From the NCBI GenBank assembly GCA_029204045.2, contig CM055072.1, positions 7,752,854 to 7,816,853 on the forward strand: DNA of 64,000 bases, in the 5' to 3' direction. Origin of the DNA: Tillandsia leiboldiana (Eukaryota; Streptophyta; Magnoliopsida; Poales; Bromeliaceae). This document shows positions 21,600 to 31,351 of the stretch, piece by piece (the first letter of the stretch is position 1; each line of letters starts with the position of its first letter). The notes below the pieces were generated by a model, which searched no databases, was not told where the DNA came from, and saw nothing but the letters and a program-made list of their open reading frames with translations. The position numbers and the translations under genes are program-made.

Positions 21600-22052
21600 C
21601 ACGTGGCGCTTCCTCATTGGTCGTCCTGACCGAGGGAGCGTGGGCGTGCGCTGTGACACCCCCGGAATTTGGATTAGTCCTCTATATAAATGATATAATA
21701 GGACTAAATCTCTAACCCGGCTATAGCATTTTGAATGGTAGCAAGATCCAAGAGGAACATGAGAGTTAAGCGTGCTAGAGCTAGAGTAGTTCTAGGATGG
21801 GTGACCCCCTGGGAAGTGGGGCGTCACATGCGCGGGAAAGGCGCGGCGGGCCTGGCGCGGTGTCAGCAGGGGAGGCCACGTGTCGGCCTCCCATTGGTCG
21901 GTCAGCGCGACGCGACGCGCTGACGCAACGCATCGCTGCGGCCGGGCGTCAGAGCAGGCATGGGTGCAGTCCACGTGGCGGCCAACGATTGGTCGCCGCT
22001 GTTCGTTGGTCGCGGTGCACGGGTCCATGGACACGTGTCACCTCATCGTTGG
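21600..22052 (+). promoter_or_regulatory. E3 right LTR promoter modules, four copies, split by a small insertion
   Basis: CACGTG at 21600, 21877, 21972 and 22032 with ATTGG or GTTGG at 21616, 21893, 21988 and 22048: the 16-base offset is invariant. Removing the 182 bp added by the insertion at 21652-21833 restores the 95-bp spacing between modules 1 and 2. The fourth CACGTG is intact here but mutated in the left LTR. Confidence 0.65.
21652..21828 (+). mobile_element. Cassandra-like TRIM solo LTR with 5S rRNA-like segment
   Basis: A 177-bp insertion inside the E3 right LTR, absent from the left LTR, flanked by target duplication TGCGC (21647-21651 and 21829-21833). It begins TGTGACACCCCC and ends GGGGCGTCACA, inverted TG...CA ends typical of an LTR. 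From about 21765 to 21818 it closely follows the 3' half of plant 5S rRNA: GTTAAGCGTGCT (box A region) and CTAGGATGGGTGACC (box C region) followed by CCTGGGAAGT. Cassandra TRIM elements are known for 5S-derived LTRs with pol III promoters. At 177 bp it is shorter than usual Cassandra LTRs, so the family name is tentative. One LTR without interior is what recombination between two LTRs leaves. Confidence 0.8.
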
Positions 22053-22093
22053 CCGAGCGGTGCTGACGTGGCGCCCAGCTGGCGCTGCATGGA

Positions 22094-22559
22094 CGCGTGG
22101 ACCGCGACGGGCCGGTTACTGTAGCCGCCTGGAAATTTTCGGGCGCCCGAAATGATGCGCCCGAAAGTCCGGAAATGGCCTATAAAGGCCCGAAACGGCT
22201 CCTTTTTCCCCTTTTTTCCCTTTTTGGCTTCACCCGAGCGTACCAGGAGGGGAACCAGGCGATTTCGCCCGGGGTTTTCGAGGGCGCACGAGCGCGCCGT
22301 GGACTCCGTGGAGCGCGCAAGATGTACGCGTGGACCGCGACGGGCCGGTTACTGTAGCCGCCTGGAAATTTTCGGGCGCCTGAAATGATGCGCCCGAAAG
22401 TCCGGAAATGGCCTATAAAGGCCCGAAACGGCTCCTTTTTCCCCTTTTTTCCCTTTTTGGCTTCACCCGAGCGTACCAGGAGGGGAACCAGGCGATTTCG
22501 CCCGGGGTTTTCGAGGGCGCACGAGCGCGCCGTGGACTCCGTGGAGCACGCAAGATGTA
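22094..22559 (+). repeat. 233-bp tandem duplication including the core promoter (E3 right LTR)
   Basis: Copy 1 is 22094-22326, copy 2 is 22327-22559; both start CGCGTGGACCGCGACGGGCC. They contain the TATA-like site (22181, 22414). Only a few differences are visible (CGCCCGAAA/CGCCTGAAA, GAGCGCGC/GAGCACGC), so the duplication is recent. Confidence 0.93.
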
Positions 22560-22749
22560 CCAAAGAGCCTATTGGAGTCAACGGACGGCACGGCGTTGTC
22601 GAGGTAGGCCCCGTGTGTCATTTTTGCGGTATTTGTGGCACAGTTTGAAGTTCCCTTTTGGATTTTGGATTTGACCCCTTTGCCCACGTGCATGTTAGGG
22701 ACCCAACTTTTCTGTGCCGTTTTACTGCGCAAGTTTCGCGGGCGTTTTG

Positions 22750-23408
22750 GACGCGCCTCGTTTTGCGTGCCGTTCGTGGGAGACATGCACCGTTTTGCTT
22801 GCGGATTCGGCAAATGCGCGCAGTTTTGGACGCAAACTCGTAAATCGTGCACCGTTTTGCATGAAACGTTGAGATAATAACCTGCACCGTTTTGCGTGCC
22901 AATGCGAGGTATGTGCTCCGTTTTGCGTGCAGGTTGGACTAACGGGCACCGTTTAGCGTGCGGACTCTAATAATGCATCTCGTTTTACGTGCAGGGCCGG
23001 AAAATATGCACCGTTTTGCGTGCAACCCTATAGTAGAGTGTGCACTGTTTTGCGTGCCAATACGGGGTATGTGCTCCGTTTTGCGCGCGCGTTGGACCAA
23101 TGCGCGCAGTTTCACGTGTAGAATCTAATGGTTTGCATCATTTTTCGTGAAGGGCTAGGAAAAAATCTGCACTGTTTTGCGTGCAACCCTATAGTCAGAC
23201 GTGCACCATTTTGCGTGCAGATTCGAGATACGTGCATCGTTTCGCGTGCAGTTCGTGTTGTCGTGCACAGTTTTGCGTGCCGACCCTAATACGTGCATCG
23301 TTTCTCGTGCAGAGTCAGAAAAGATGTGCACCGTTTTGCGTGCAACCTTAAGAGAAGCATGCTCCGTTTTATGCGCAAACTCGAGGGATGTGCACCGTTT
23401 TGCGTGCA
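22750..23408 (+). repeat. About 32-bp degenerate repeat array (E3 right LTR)
   Basis: Right-LTR counterpart of 15502-16062, with additional units at its start that the left LTR has lost. Differences from the left copy are scattered in both cores and spacers. Confidence 0.8.
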
Positions 23409-23440
23409 AGCTCGAGGAAACAAGTGGAATCCCGCGGAGA

Positions 23441-25428
23441 CCAATTGCAAGTGTCTACAAGCAATTGGGTGCATCACAAGGTGGGGAATTCTGCCGAAAT
23501 TGGGTGACCTCTCCCCTTGCTCCCTTGCTTTTCGATTCGAAGCATGATAGTAGCCTGTTAGAGGCGTTAGGTAATTATAATTATGATTGCCTGTGTAGAT
23601 GGATTCAGAGGAAAAAGAGCAACTGTTGGTTGCCAGAGATAGTGGAATAGTTGTCATGTGCAAAGAGACACAGAGGAAAAGTGCAACTGTTGGTTGCCAA
23701 AGATATATGATGAATATGCATGTGTAGAGATAATTGTTATTTTATGAATGAGATGAAAATAATTGCATGCATGAAAATGATTAGCTATTCATGATTGTGA
23801 GCATGTTAGGGTATAACCCTAGGAATCGCGTGACATAAGGGAACAACAGTTGTTGGTAGTAAGACTAGGAGAAAACCTAGTATAGGGGTTTGACGAGTGA
23901 CATCAACTTAGGAGTTATCCTAGGGAGGACGAGTGGCATGGTCTTAGGTGATAACCTAAGAACACTGGATAGAGTGATCAACATAGAGTCAGAGAACTCT
24001 AGGATGTATATGACATGGGACTTAGGTAAAGGAAACCTAAGGAGAGCTAGTGATCAGCATAGAGTCAAGGAACTCTAGGATGTATATGACATGGAACTTA
24101 GGTAAAGAGAACCTAAGGTGAACTAGTGATCAGTATAGAGTCGAGGAACTCTAGGACAAGTATGATATGGAACTTAGGTAAAGGGAACCTAAGTTGAGCT
24201 AGAAGAGTTTAAACTCACAGACAGAAAAATAGAGTCAAGTTGACTCTAGGATTCAGTAAGGAATCAAGAGAATGGAAAAATGGATCAAGGGTGGAGACAT
24301 GAAAGGAAAAATAGGAAATTAGAGTCGATATAACTCTAAGATAATAGTGGAACATGAAATTAGAGTCAGTGTAACTCTAAGTTAATAGTGGAACAGGAAA
24401 ATAGAGTTAAGTTAACTCTAGGATTCAACGAGGAATCAGGAAAGTGGGATAAGATCCTAAGGTTAAAGAGTTGATCAAATATAACCCTAGAAAGTCATAG
24501 GGTGTCTGGGCAAATAGACAATAACTTTAACTTCAATTTGAGTTAAATAAATGAAGGTGAAATGTTTAAGAGTCCAGGAGACTCTCTAATTATCCTTATG
24601 GCAAGACCTAGGATAAGAGGTAATAAATGCAAAAGGTAAAGTTTAATAGCAAGCTAAAAGCGGCTAAAAGAGCATATCGAGAATGTAAATGGCGCCTTCG
24701 AATTTGAGACTCGTCATTATGGAGCAGGACTCCCTGGGCAGTGACCCGTCGGACGAGGTACTTTCGAAAGGCTAAAAGTGAAAGTAAAGAGCTAAATGCT
24801 TAAAGAAAGAGATTGCCAGTGGCAAAAAGGGAGCTACAAGCTCGTATAAGACTGAAAAGCAAGTGTTAAGAGCAAAGAGGCCAAGTGCTAAAGTAAAAGA
24901 GAAAGAAAAGAGAAAGAAAAGAAAAAGATAAAATAGGCGTACCTCCGGGGGCGAACGTACAACTGTCGGAGTTGGACAGGGTCCCTCTCCCGGGCTGCGA
25001 CCCGTATGATAGGTTCTAGAGTACTCTTGTCAGAGTTGGGCAGTGACCCTATCGGGCAGTGTCCCGTATGACAAGTCCCCCCGGCAGGACGGGGTAACAC
25101 TTGCGAGTGTTATCGGCAACCTTAGAAATCTTATCTGATTGTAGCAGGACTACCGGGCTGGGGCCCGTTGGATAAGAATTTCTGAGGGTTAACTTAAATT
25201 AAACCACCATAGGGTAAAGAATAAGAAGAACAGAGAGTGGCCAAGGTGGCCGGGTTAGGGTAACCCAGTATACAGCGGCTTAGTGGCCGAGTTGGTGGTT
25301 AGTTGCCTAGTGTGGCTAGACAGAGTAGTGATGGATTGGTGAGTATACACAGATAGTGTAGTGGCCAGTATATACATAGTAGCATTATGATATTGAGGAT
25401 TTTAATTTCCTAGCACTATTATTATTGC
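23441..25428 (+). repeat. Palindrome-rich tract of the E3 right LTR
   Basis: Counterpart of 16093-18108 with the same order of inverted repeats. Many differences between the copies fall in loops (AGAGTC AAA GAACTCT against AGAGTC AGA GAACTCT); a few hit stems, such as ATCCC/ATCCT at the GGGAT repeat. The AG-rich stretch at 24895-24930 is shorter than on the left. Confidence 0.75.
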
Positions 25429-25967
25429 TTCCATTGGACCAAGTGGTGTAGGACACTTTATCTCGGTGGTTGAACCCACTGGGAACTATGTCGTAGTTCT
25501 CACACCCCTTGGGTGACTCCCCCCCACAGGTTCAGGTATGGATGCAGCGATCGCGACGGTTCAGAGACAGACGGCGAGGTATACGACAGGTGCAAGGGCC
25601 CAACAGCATAGAGACCTAGAGGGTCTAGCAGAGGTATCCCATTTTTATATTTCTTGAGTGAACCTTGTATGGTGAGGAAATGATGTAAAAGAATTGTAAT
25701 AATTTTATTGGCAAGTTCAAAGATGTAAAGTGTAATAAAGTAATGCATGGTTCACTCTTGTATGCTTTCATTTCCGCTTTAACTGTTGTTATTGAATGAA
25801 AGTTTTAATTTGTAGTGATTTTTAGTACTCTGATATTGAGCTTCCGCATACACTTGTTGTGTTATTATGGATGTTACCGTTCCTTTCGGGTAGGAAAAGG
25901 TCTTACCCGATTGGCGGGTCTGTTAGCGTGCCCGAACCGTACAAATTGGCGGACTCGGGGCGTGACA

Positions 25968-28693
25968 AAAGATACATACAACTCTCCCAAATCTCACTCT
26001 ACAAGTGTCCAGTACAAAAGGGGAAACTCAAAAGGGGTACTGCTACCTCTATGCTATACTGACTCGGGTAAGCGACTAGCCGGCCATGCCCTTACCTCGA
26101 TCAGAAGACTCCGCACGGGAAGGAGTCGGAACCGGCACCTCAGGAATACATGCTGTGAGAACTACTACAGAACGTAGTTCTCAGTGGGTACCGTCCTCAA
26201 AGCACACGGTAGGCCCACTAAGTCCACCGGAAACACAAGTGAGGTAAACAGATAGATAGATAAGGAAAGCTGTAAATCTACAACTAAATGCTCAAAGAAG
26301 TACTGAACTATGAATCATGCAAGGAACCTCACTCACACATGTCACCCAATCGCAATGACTGTCCCACTTTTGTTCCAGTCAAGCCTGCACTCATCTACTG
26401 CCACTACGCCCAAACAGGACTTGGTCTTACGTAGGGTGTCCCTCAAGGACTATCTCAGTAACCTCATCGCAGCCTCGTCAGGCTCGGCATCATCATCGCA
26501 TCCGGAGCGTAGCTCGCGGGGAGCGACCCCGCGAACTCAAGTATCTCATAACTGGCATAAATCCAGGCTCAGCAGGCTAAAATCCACGATCAAATAGATT
26601 GGAACCACAGTGAACAGACGAGTCACTCTCATGTCAAAGTCGGAGTAAACTCCACGACTCCATCTGAAGTGATCTCATAGAACCCCCAACGACACTAGTA
26701 TATCTCTAGAAATCATAAAAATATCTCCTCGGCCCCCCCGCACGAGAGAAATGCACCCTGAACCCATGTCACATTTCTAGAAGCCTCAGGAATTTTTAAA
26801 CCATTTTTAAAAGCTAATTTTTCCAATAAAAAGGGTTTTCGGATTTTTTAAAACAGTTCAGGAGCTTGAATAAAGCCAAATAAACATGCAGTCTAGTGTC
26901 ATATGCTGCCAAGAGTCTACTAAAAATAATCCGGGGTTCAAATAACTTTTCTGCAATTTTCTAGGCAACTATCAGATAATTTAACAGCTAAAAATAAGCA
27001 ATTTGACATGATCAAAGTGTTTTCTTAAGCATTAGAGGGCATCCCGCGATTTTTGGAAGCCAAATCCAACCTACCTGTGGTCTACCACAACATCGCGCGC
27101 TCAACGGCTGTCCCGGAGCGAGCCCATGGCTCCACGCGGCGAGAAAACACTCAACCGGCCTCGACGGAAGCTAAAATCTGCACCTCAAGCTGTCAGAAGA
27201 GAGGAAAACTTAAGGTCAGGCAAAATGGCCATAAACCAAGTATTCGGCGGCGAAAAACAGCCTCCATCGATGAAAACGCCGCGAAAAACTGCGCAAAACT
27301 GCATGCGAAAAACTGCGCCAAACTGCTCGCGGAAAAACACAAAACTGCTTGCGAAAACCGCTTGCGAAACTGCTCGCGAAAACAGCGAAAACTGCGAAAA
27401 CCGCTCGCGAAACTGCTCGCGAAAACCCGCGAAAACAGCAGCCAACGAAGCAACCGCGCGGCGCGGCCAGCCGCACGGCTCCGGCAAGCCGGCCGCACGG
27501 CGCTGGGCCCAGCCGCGCGGCGCCCCGCAGCGCCGCGCGCGGTCCGCTCGGGGCCCGCGGCGCTGCGCGCGGCCTACGGCACCGCGCGCACCTCGCGCGC
27601 GGTCCGCAGGGCTGCGCGCAGCCCGCGCAGCGCCCGCGGCGCTGCGCGCGGCCGGTCCGCAGGGCGGCGCGTGGCTAGCGCAGCGCCCGCGGCGCTGCGC
27701 GCGGCCCGCGCAGGGCCTGGGGTGCCGCGCGCCTCGCGCGCGGTCCGCCCAGACCGCGCGCGGCCGCCCGTGCTGTGCATGGTCGTCCCCAAAGCGCGGC
27801 GCCTTGGCGCGCCCGCACATGCTGCACGGTGCCCAGGCGCGCCCTCCGCAGGCTGCGCAGCGTTTTGCTGCGCGCTTGCGGCAGCGTGGGGGGGACCTGC
27901 TGCGCGCAGTGCCATTGCGCGCCCGCGCAGCGGTTCGCATCATCCGCGCGCCGCCTTTGCGCGCGCGCGGCCCACTCTACAGCCTACCACCTCGGACCCA
28001 AAATTTCGGCAGCAAGGTTCCGCACAGCAAGGAAAAGAAGAAAAAGAAAGGAGAGGAGTAAAACCCAAGTTCGACTCAAAAATAAAATGAAATCATAAAT
28101 AAAAACTGCTCACACAACGTACCTCGCCGACGCCCGACGCGCGCGCACGTGCTCCTCTCGGCCACCAACGGGAAGGCTTCAAACAAGCTCTCCTTCAAAC
28201 CCACTTTTCTTCTTGTTCCTCTCCTTCTTCTTCAACCCTTTCTCTCTTTTCCTTCTTTCGCTGCTACATGCCCAAGTTTCAGAGGAGAGTGGTGTAGGGT
28301 GACTTGGCAACAAGTGGATACGGACCACTACTTAAATAAAGCTACAGGTGCTCCTCTTTAATTAACTTTGAAAAATTAAATAAAGCTTAATTAATCAAAG
28401 CAAAGAGTAAAATTAAAAGTAAACTATCACTTACCTCTAATCCACAACCTTTAACCTACATCCACTGCCACCAAGCAAAGGGAACCATTAATTAGCAAAA
28501 CTAATTAATTAAATTAATAAAATAATCCAGAAAGCCCAACTCCAATTCACTTTTTGCCTTCGGGCCCTCCGCCGCCGTTCGGAACCTCCCGAACTCTGTT
28601 GTAATCTGAAAATACACGCGCTCGCACCTTTCCTCAGTCGAAAAGCTCGTCGGTGGAGTCGGTAAGCTCAATCCAAAAATTCGGTATACTACA
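25968..28693 (-). repeat. E1 right LTR, outer fragment
   Basis: Continues the E1 LTR after E3 and ends at 28693; read on the minus strand it begins TGTAGTATACCGAATTTTTG. It contains a run of CTGCTCGCGAAAA-like repeats (27270-27440) and a GC-rich tract (27450-27980). ORFs there are compositional artefacts. No gene is present. Confidence 0.88.
27270..27980. repeat. GCGAAAA-type short repeats and GC-rich tract in the E1 LTR
   Basis: 27270-27440 is a degenerate repeat of GCGAAAAC(T/C)GC units. 27450-27980 is built of GCGCGCGGC(C/T) words without one fixed period. It occupies the LTR position at which E2, E4, E5 and E7 carry their own GC-rich arrays. Confidence 0.75.
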
Positions 28694-29097
28694 GCAGTTC
28701 TCACGCAACGTGCGAATTAATGCTATTCGATACCAGGATGGACCACTATCAGATCCATAGTTGCCAAAACACTCAACATATCAGACTCGCAAGTCTAATT
28801 GCACCACAGGAACTCTTTTACAGAAGCACGGCCACAACGGACCAGCAAGACAACAAATCTAACATTAGTACTACCTCATCCAGAAGTAGTAACAACAGCT
28901 ACTATTGCTGTAAAACCATAGGAGAAACCACAACGGTCCACGAAGTCTGCGCAAGAGGTGGGGCCTGAATATGAATCAACCCAAACAGAGTTACTATCTG
29001 ACCCATAGACCACCGAAACCGTCAGTACAACAATCATGCCTACGTAATTGCGCTCACTGCCTCCACCACCTATGACAGAACAATCGTGACTCACAGG

Positions 29098-29480
29098 CTA
29101 TATCACAAAATCACGGTTAGGACACAACCTGACTGGGGACTTGCATTGGTTAAATACCGTCGGAAACACTTCGACCGCAGCAATGGAAGTTGCTGATCTC
29201 ATAATCGTCCCGATGGCTATAATCGGGGAATCGCCAACAGTAGCAGCCACCGGCATAGTTCCGGTAATCATGGCTGCGGCAGTAGTCAACATCACATGTA
29301 GCGCGGGAACAGCTGGAGGATCAACAACTCCTCCGAGCACTAGGACTAGTGGTGGGGCCGGTGCAATAATAGCAGCCACCCGCTGCTAAGCCAATTGCTG
29401 GACTAACCCAGCTAAAGCGGTGAGCTATTCCTCTAACCGCTATAAACGATCCGAGCCCTCCGGCTCCACTGAAACATCAA
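29098..29480 (-). pseudogene. E8 gag remnant
   Basis: A minus-strand frame with a Leu/Gln-rich helical stretch (readable as LTALAGLVQQLA near 29390-29430), then an Ala/Pro/Val-rich linker (APAPPLVLVLGGVVDPP). This resembles the N-terminal part of gypsy Gag before the conserved gag domain. It is interrupted by stops. 28720-29097 between it and E1 has no recognisable coding content. Confidence 0.4.
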
Positions 29481-29700
29481 GCCCACGACCGTAGCTAACA
29501 CTGCACTCACTCTTACCACTAAGCCCAGAGCGCGTGCGAACACCGCTTGTAGATATAACAACCAGGTTAGGAAACGGCTTGTTGATAAACAAATACACCT
29601 GAGCTCCTAACCCCTAGACAAATACCCCGCGCTCTCTCGCATATCACAGGTCATCCTAGGGATCAATCTTAACTAATCCTAGATACCGTATAACCTAGCT

Positions 29701-29711
29701 CTCTGATACCA
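29701..29711 (-). promoter_or_regulatory. E8 primer binding site
   Basis: Minus strand TGGTATCAGAG, complementary to initiator Met tRNA, seven bases from the LTR start at 29719. Confidence 0.85.
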
Positions 29712-29718
29712 TAAAATC

Positions 29719-30832
29719 TGTCAGGCCCCGGGTTATAAAAGCGGTCCAAATTTTTTTTTTTAAATCAGAGTTCAAAATATAACCCCAGGACGCGACTAGA
29801 TCCGCCACATGTATCGAAGATTCCCTGTCCAAAACCAAGGTCTCTTCGACACACGCTCGGCTAGGCAAGAACAACACTTACTACGTAAAGTATAACTAAC
29901 AAGTAAGAGCATAAAGAATTAAACATCTACTACAGAAAATCCAGTAATACTAATGTCACAAACATGTTATAATCGAAATAATTGGAATAACCTAGAATAT
30001 GCAACTGTCAAGGGACAATACTATCGCAGTATCCTCACAGATCGTCCTGATGCTCACTACCCGATCGACCTGCAGGAAGTCACCCAGGAGTGTGAGACAC
30101 AATTGAATGTATCTTAGTGGGTGAAGAGCAGTAAAGCAATACAAAAGTAATATAACGCAGGTATATAGCAGATATATAAGCAGATATGAAAGAAGGTATG
30201 AAAGCAGGTATATATACTGATATGTGTCAACTGTAATAACAGGAGAAGTAACTATCAACATAATAGTAAACAGGTATACCCAACTATATGCCATAATCAT
30301 GCACCAACATAACCGTAAACAGATATACCCAACCATATGCCACTGTTGGTCACTAGGACCTCAGGTTAGTGCCAAACCAAATCTGACATGAACCCCACAC
30401 CTGATGACTATCAAAGGACTCAATATCGCCCGGTCTACTGATTATAACAGGGTCTCGATATCGCCCGATCTGCTGAATATAACAAGGGATCGATATCGCC
30501 CGGTCCCTCAGGTGCAGCCATATAAAACGGGCTCATGGGTCGCATAGACCACTCTACCGGTAAAGAACACCACTATGTTGGATCAGCCCATTTGTGTACG
30601 TGAAGATGTCCAACTGGTTCATCGCGATCTCAATGTAAATGCTCAAGCTCGCGGTCAAAAGACCGAAATACAGCAAACAACCGAGAACTCCCAACCGAAA
30701 TCACGTATGACAGTGTATCAATAAATATGATGTAATAACAAGATATCCACCTACTCTATCATGCAATGTAATACTGTAAATGTGATGATTCGGACTTCGA
30801 CAGAGACTTTTGCAGTATTAACAGTGACTACA
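29719..30832 (-). repeat. E8 LTR (outer boundary uncertain)
   Basis: AT-rich LTR sequence with two internal repeat patterns: GATATCGCCCGGTC-like phrases at about 30425, 30458 and 30490, and AGATATACCCAACYATATGCC-like phrases at about 30270 and 30320. No coding content. Confidence 0.6.
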
Positions 30833-31203
30833 AAAAGCTTACACGATGTAACAAAGCTAGTAGTGTCGAAATCGGACCTCAGAAATGGACCCGGCGCGAA
30901 AGTTGGATCAAATTGGCTTTTTCGGGGACTTTCGGCAAAATTTCGGATGGGAATTTGGCAAAATGGACAGTGGATTTAGACTCAGCGTGTGAAAACGATC
31001 AAAATAGACTATTTACTTGTTTTCAGCGCCAAAAGTTACTGTTCATGCCGGAACAGTAACTCCGGCAACGGCGGCGGCGACCAGCGGGCGGCGGAGTGCG
31101 GTAGCGCAGTGGCGGAGCACGGCCATGGGCAGCGCGGGCAGGCGCGCAGGCGGGCGGGTCCACGGGCAAGGTGTGCACTGGGAGCACGGAAGGTCAGATT
31201 TAC

Positions 31204-31351
31204 CACGTGGCAGCTTCTGATTGGTTGGACGGTGTGGACGGTGACACGTGGCAGCGTGCGATTGGCCGACACATTCCGGAAGACCCGGCGCGTACACCGG
31301 GGGCGTGGACCACGTGAACCACGTGGGGGACACGTGGCACTCCCTGGTTGG
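31204..31351 (+). promoter_or_regulatory. E7 LTR promoter modules: G-box plus inverted CCAAT box, three copies
   Basis: CACGTG at 31204, 31245 and 31331, with ATTGG at 31220 and 31261 and GTTGG at 31347: always 16 bases after the start of the G-box, as in E3. Three further CACGTG sites (about 31311, 31320 and 31390) lack the partner. E7 is otherwise a different LTR family from E3. Confidence 0.65.

Larger units (their letters stand above)
14244..25967 (+). mobile_element. E3: large non-coding LTR retrotransposon (LARD-like), plus strand
   Basis: An 11.7-kb element bounded by target duplication AAAGA (14239-14243 and 25968-25972), inserted into the LTR of E1. LTRs are 14244-18646 (4403 bp) and 20822-25967 (5146 bp), both beginning TGTAGTGAACCGGGATTTCG and ending CTCGGGGCGTGACA. 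The 2175-bp internal region has a primer site and polypurine tract but no intact coding frame. Very long LTRs with a short non-coding interior fit the LARD description, though LARDs normally have longer conserved interiors. It presumably used proteins from an autonomous gypsy element. Confidence 0.92.
20822..25967 (+). repeat. E3 right (3') LTR
   Basis: Copy of 14244-18646 with frequent small differences. Extra material accounts for its 743-bp greater length: a 177-bp TG...CA insertion with duplication (21652-21833), a 233-bp tandem duplication including the TATA-like box (22094-22559), and sequence at about 22560-22847 that is missing from the left copy. It otherwise has the same G-box modules (21600, 21877, 21972, 22032), the 32-bp array and the palindrome-rich tract. 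Confidence 0.9.
1..28693 (-). mobile_element. E1: Ty3/gypsy LTR retrotransposon, minus strand, interrupted by E2 and E3, left end outside window
   Basis: Read on the minus strand from 28693 downward: an LTR split into 25968-28693 and 14042-14243, an iMet primer site at 14022-14034, a gag-pol reading frame split into 13590-13747 and 1-3266, then the window edge. Two younger elements interrupt it: E2 (3267-13584) in gag and E3 (14244-25967) in the LTR. Each is bounded by a 5-bp target duplication, so the E1 pieces rejoin exactly when these are removed. The E1 LTR is about 2.9 kb and is related to that of E4 (35388-39412). The base pairs after 28693 (GCAGT) are the expected right target duplication; its partner lies left of the window. 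Confidence 0.88.
28694..30832 (-). mobile_element. E8: old, partial gypsy-type element, minus strand
   Basis: The oldest layer on the left side. 28694-29718 is internal sequence, 29719 onward its LTR (starting TGTCAGGCCCCGGG, an LTR end by comparison with the others), with an iMet-type primer site between them. E1 inserted into its interior at 28693/28694, so the rest lies left of the window. The outer LTR end is unclear; TGACTACA at about 30832 is one candidate. Confidence 0.65.

Noticed and set aside
21735..21923. Intact 5S rRNA gene
   Set aside because: Only the 3' half is well matched, with substitutions in the intermediate element region, and it is embedded in a TG...CA insertion with target duplication.
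27053..28098. Basic, Ala/Arg-rich ORFs of 250-345 aa
   Set aside because: Located in the GC-rich tract of the E1 LTR; open in several overlapping frames on both strands.
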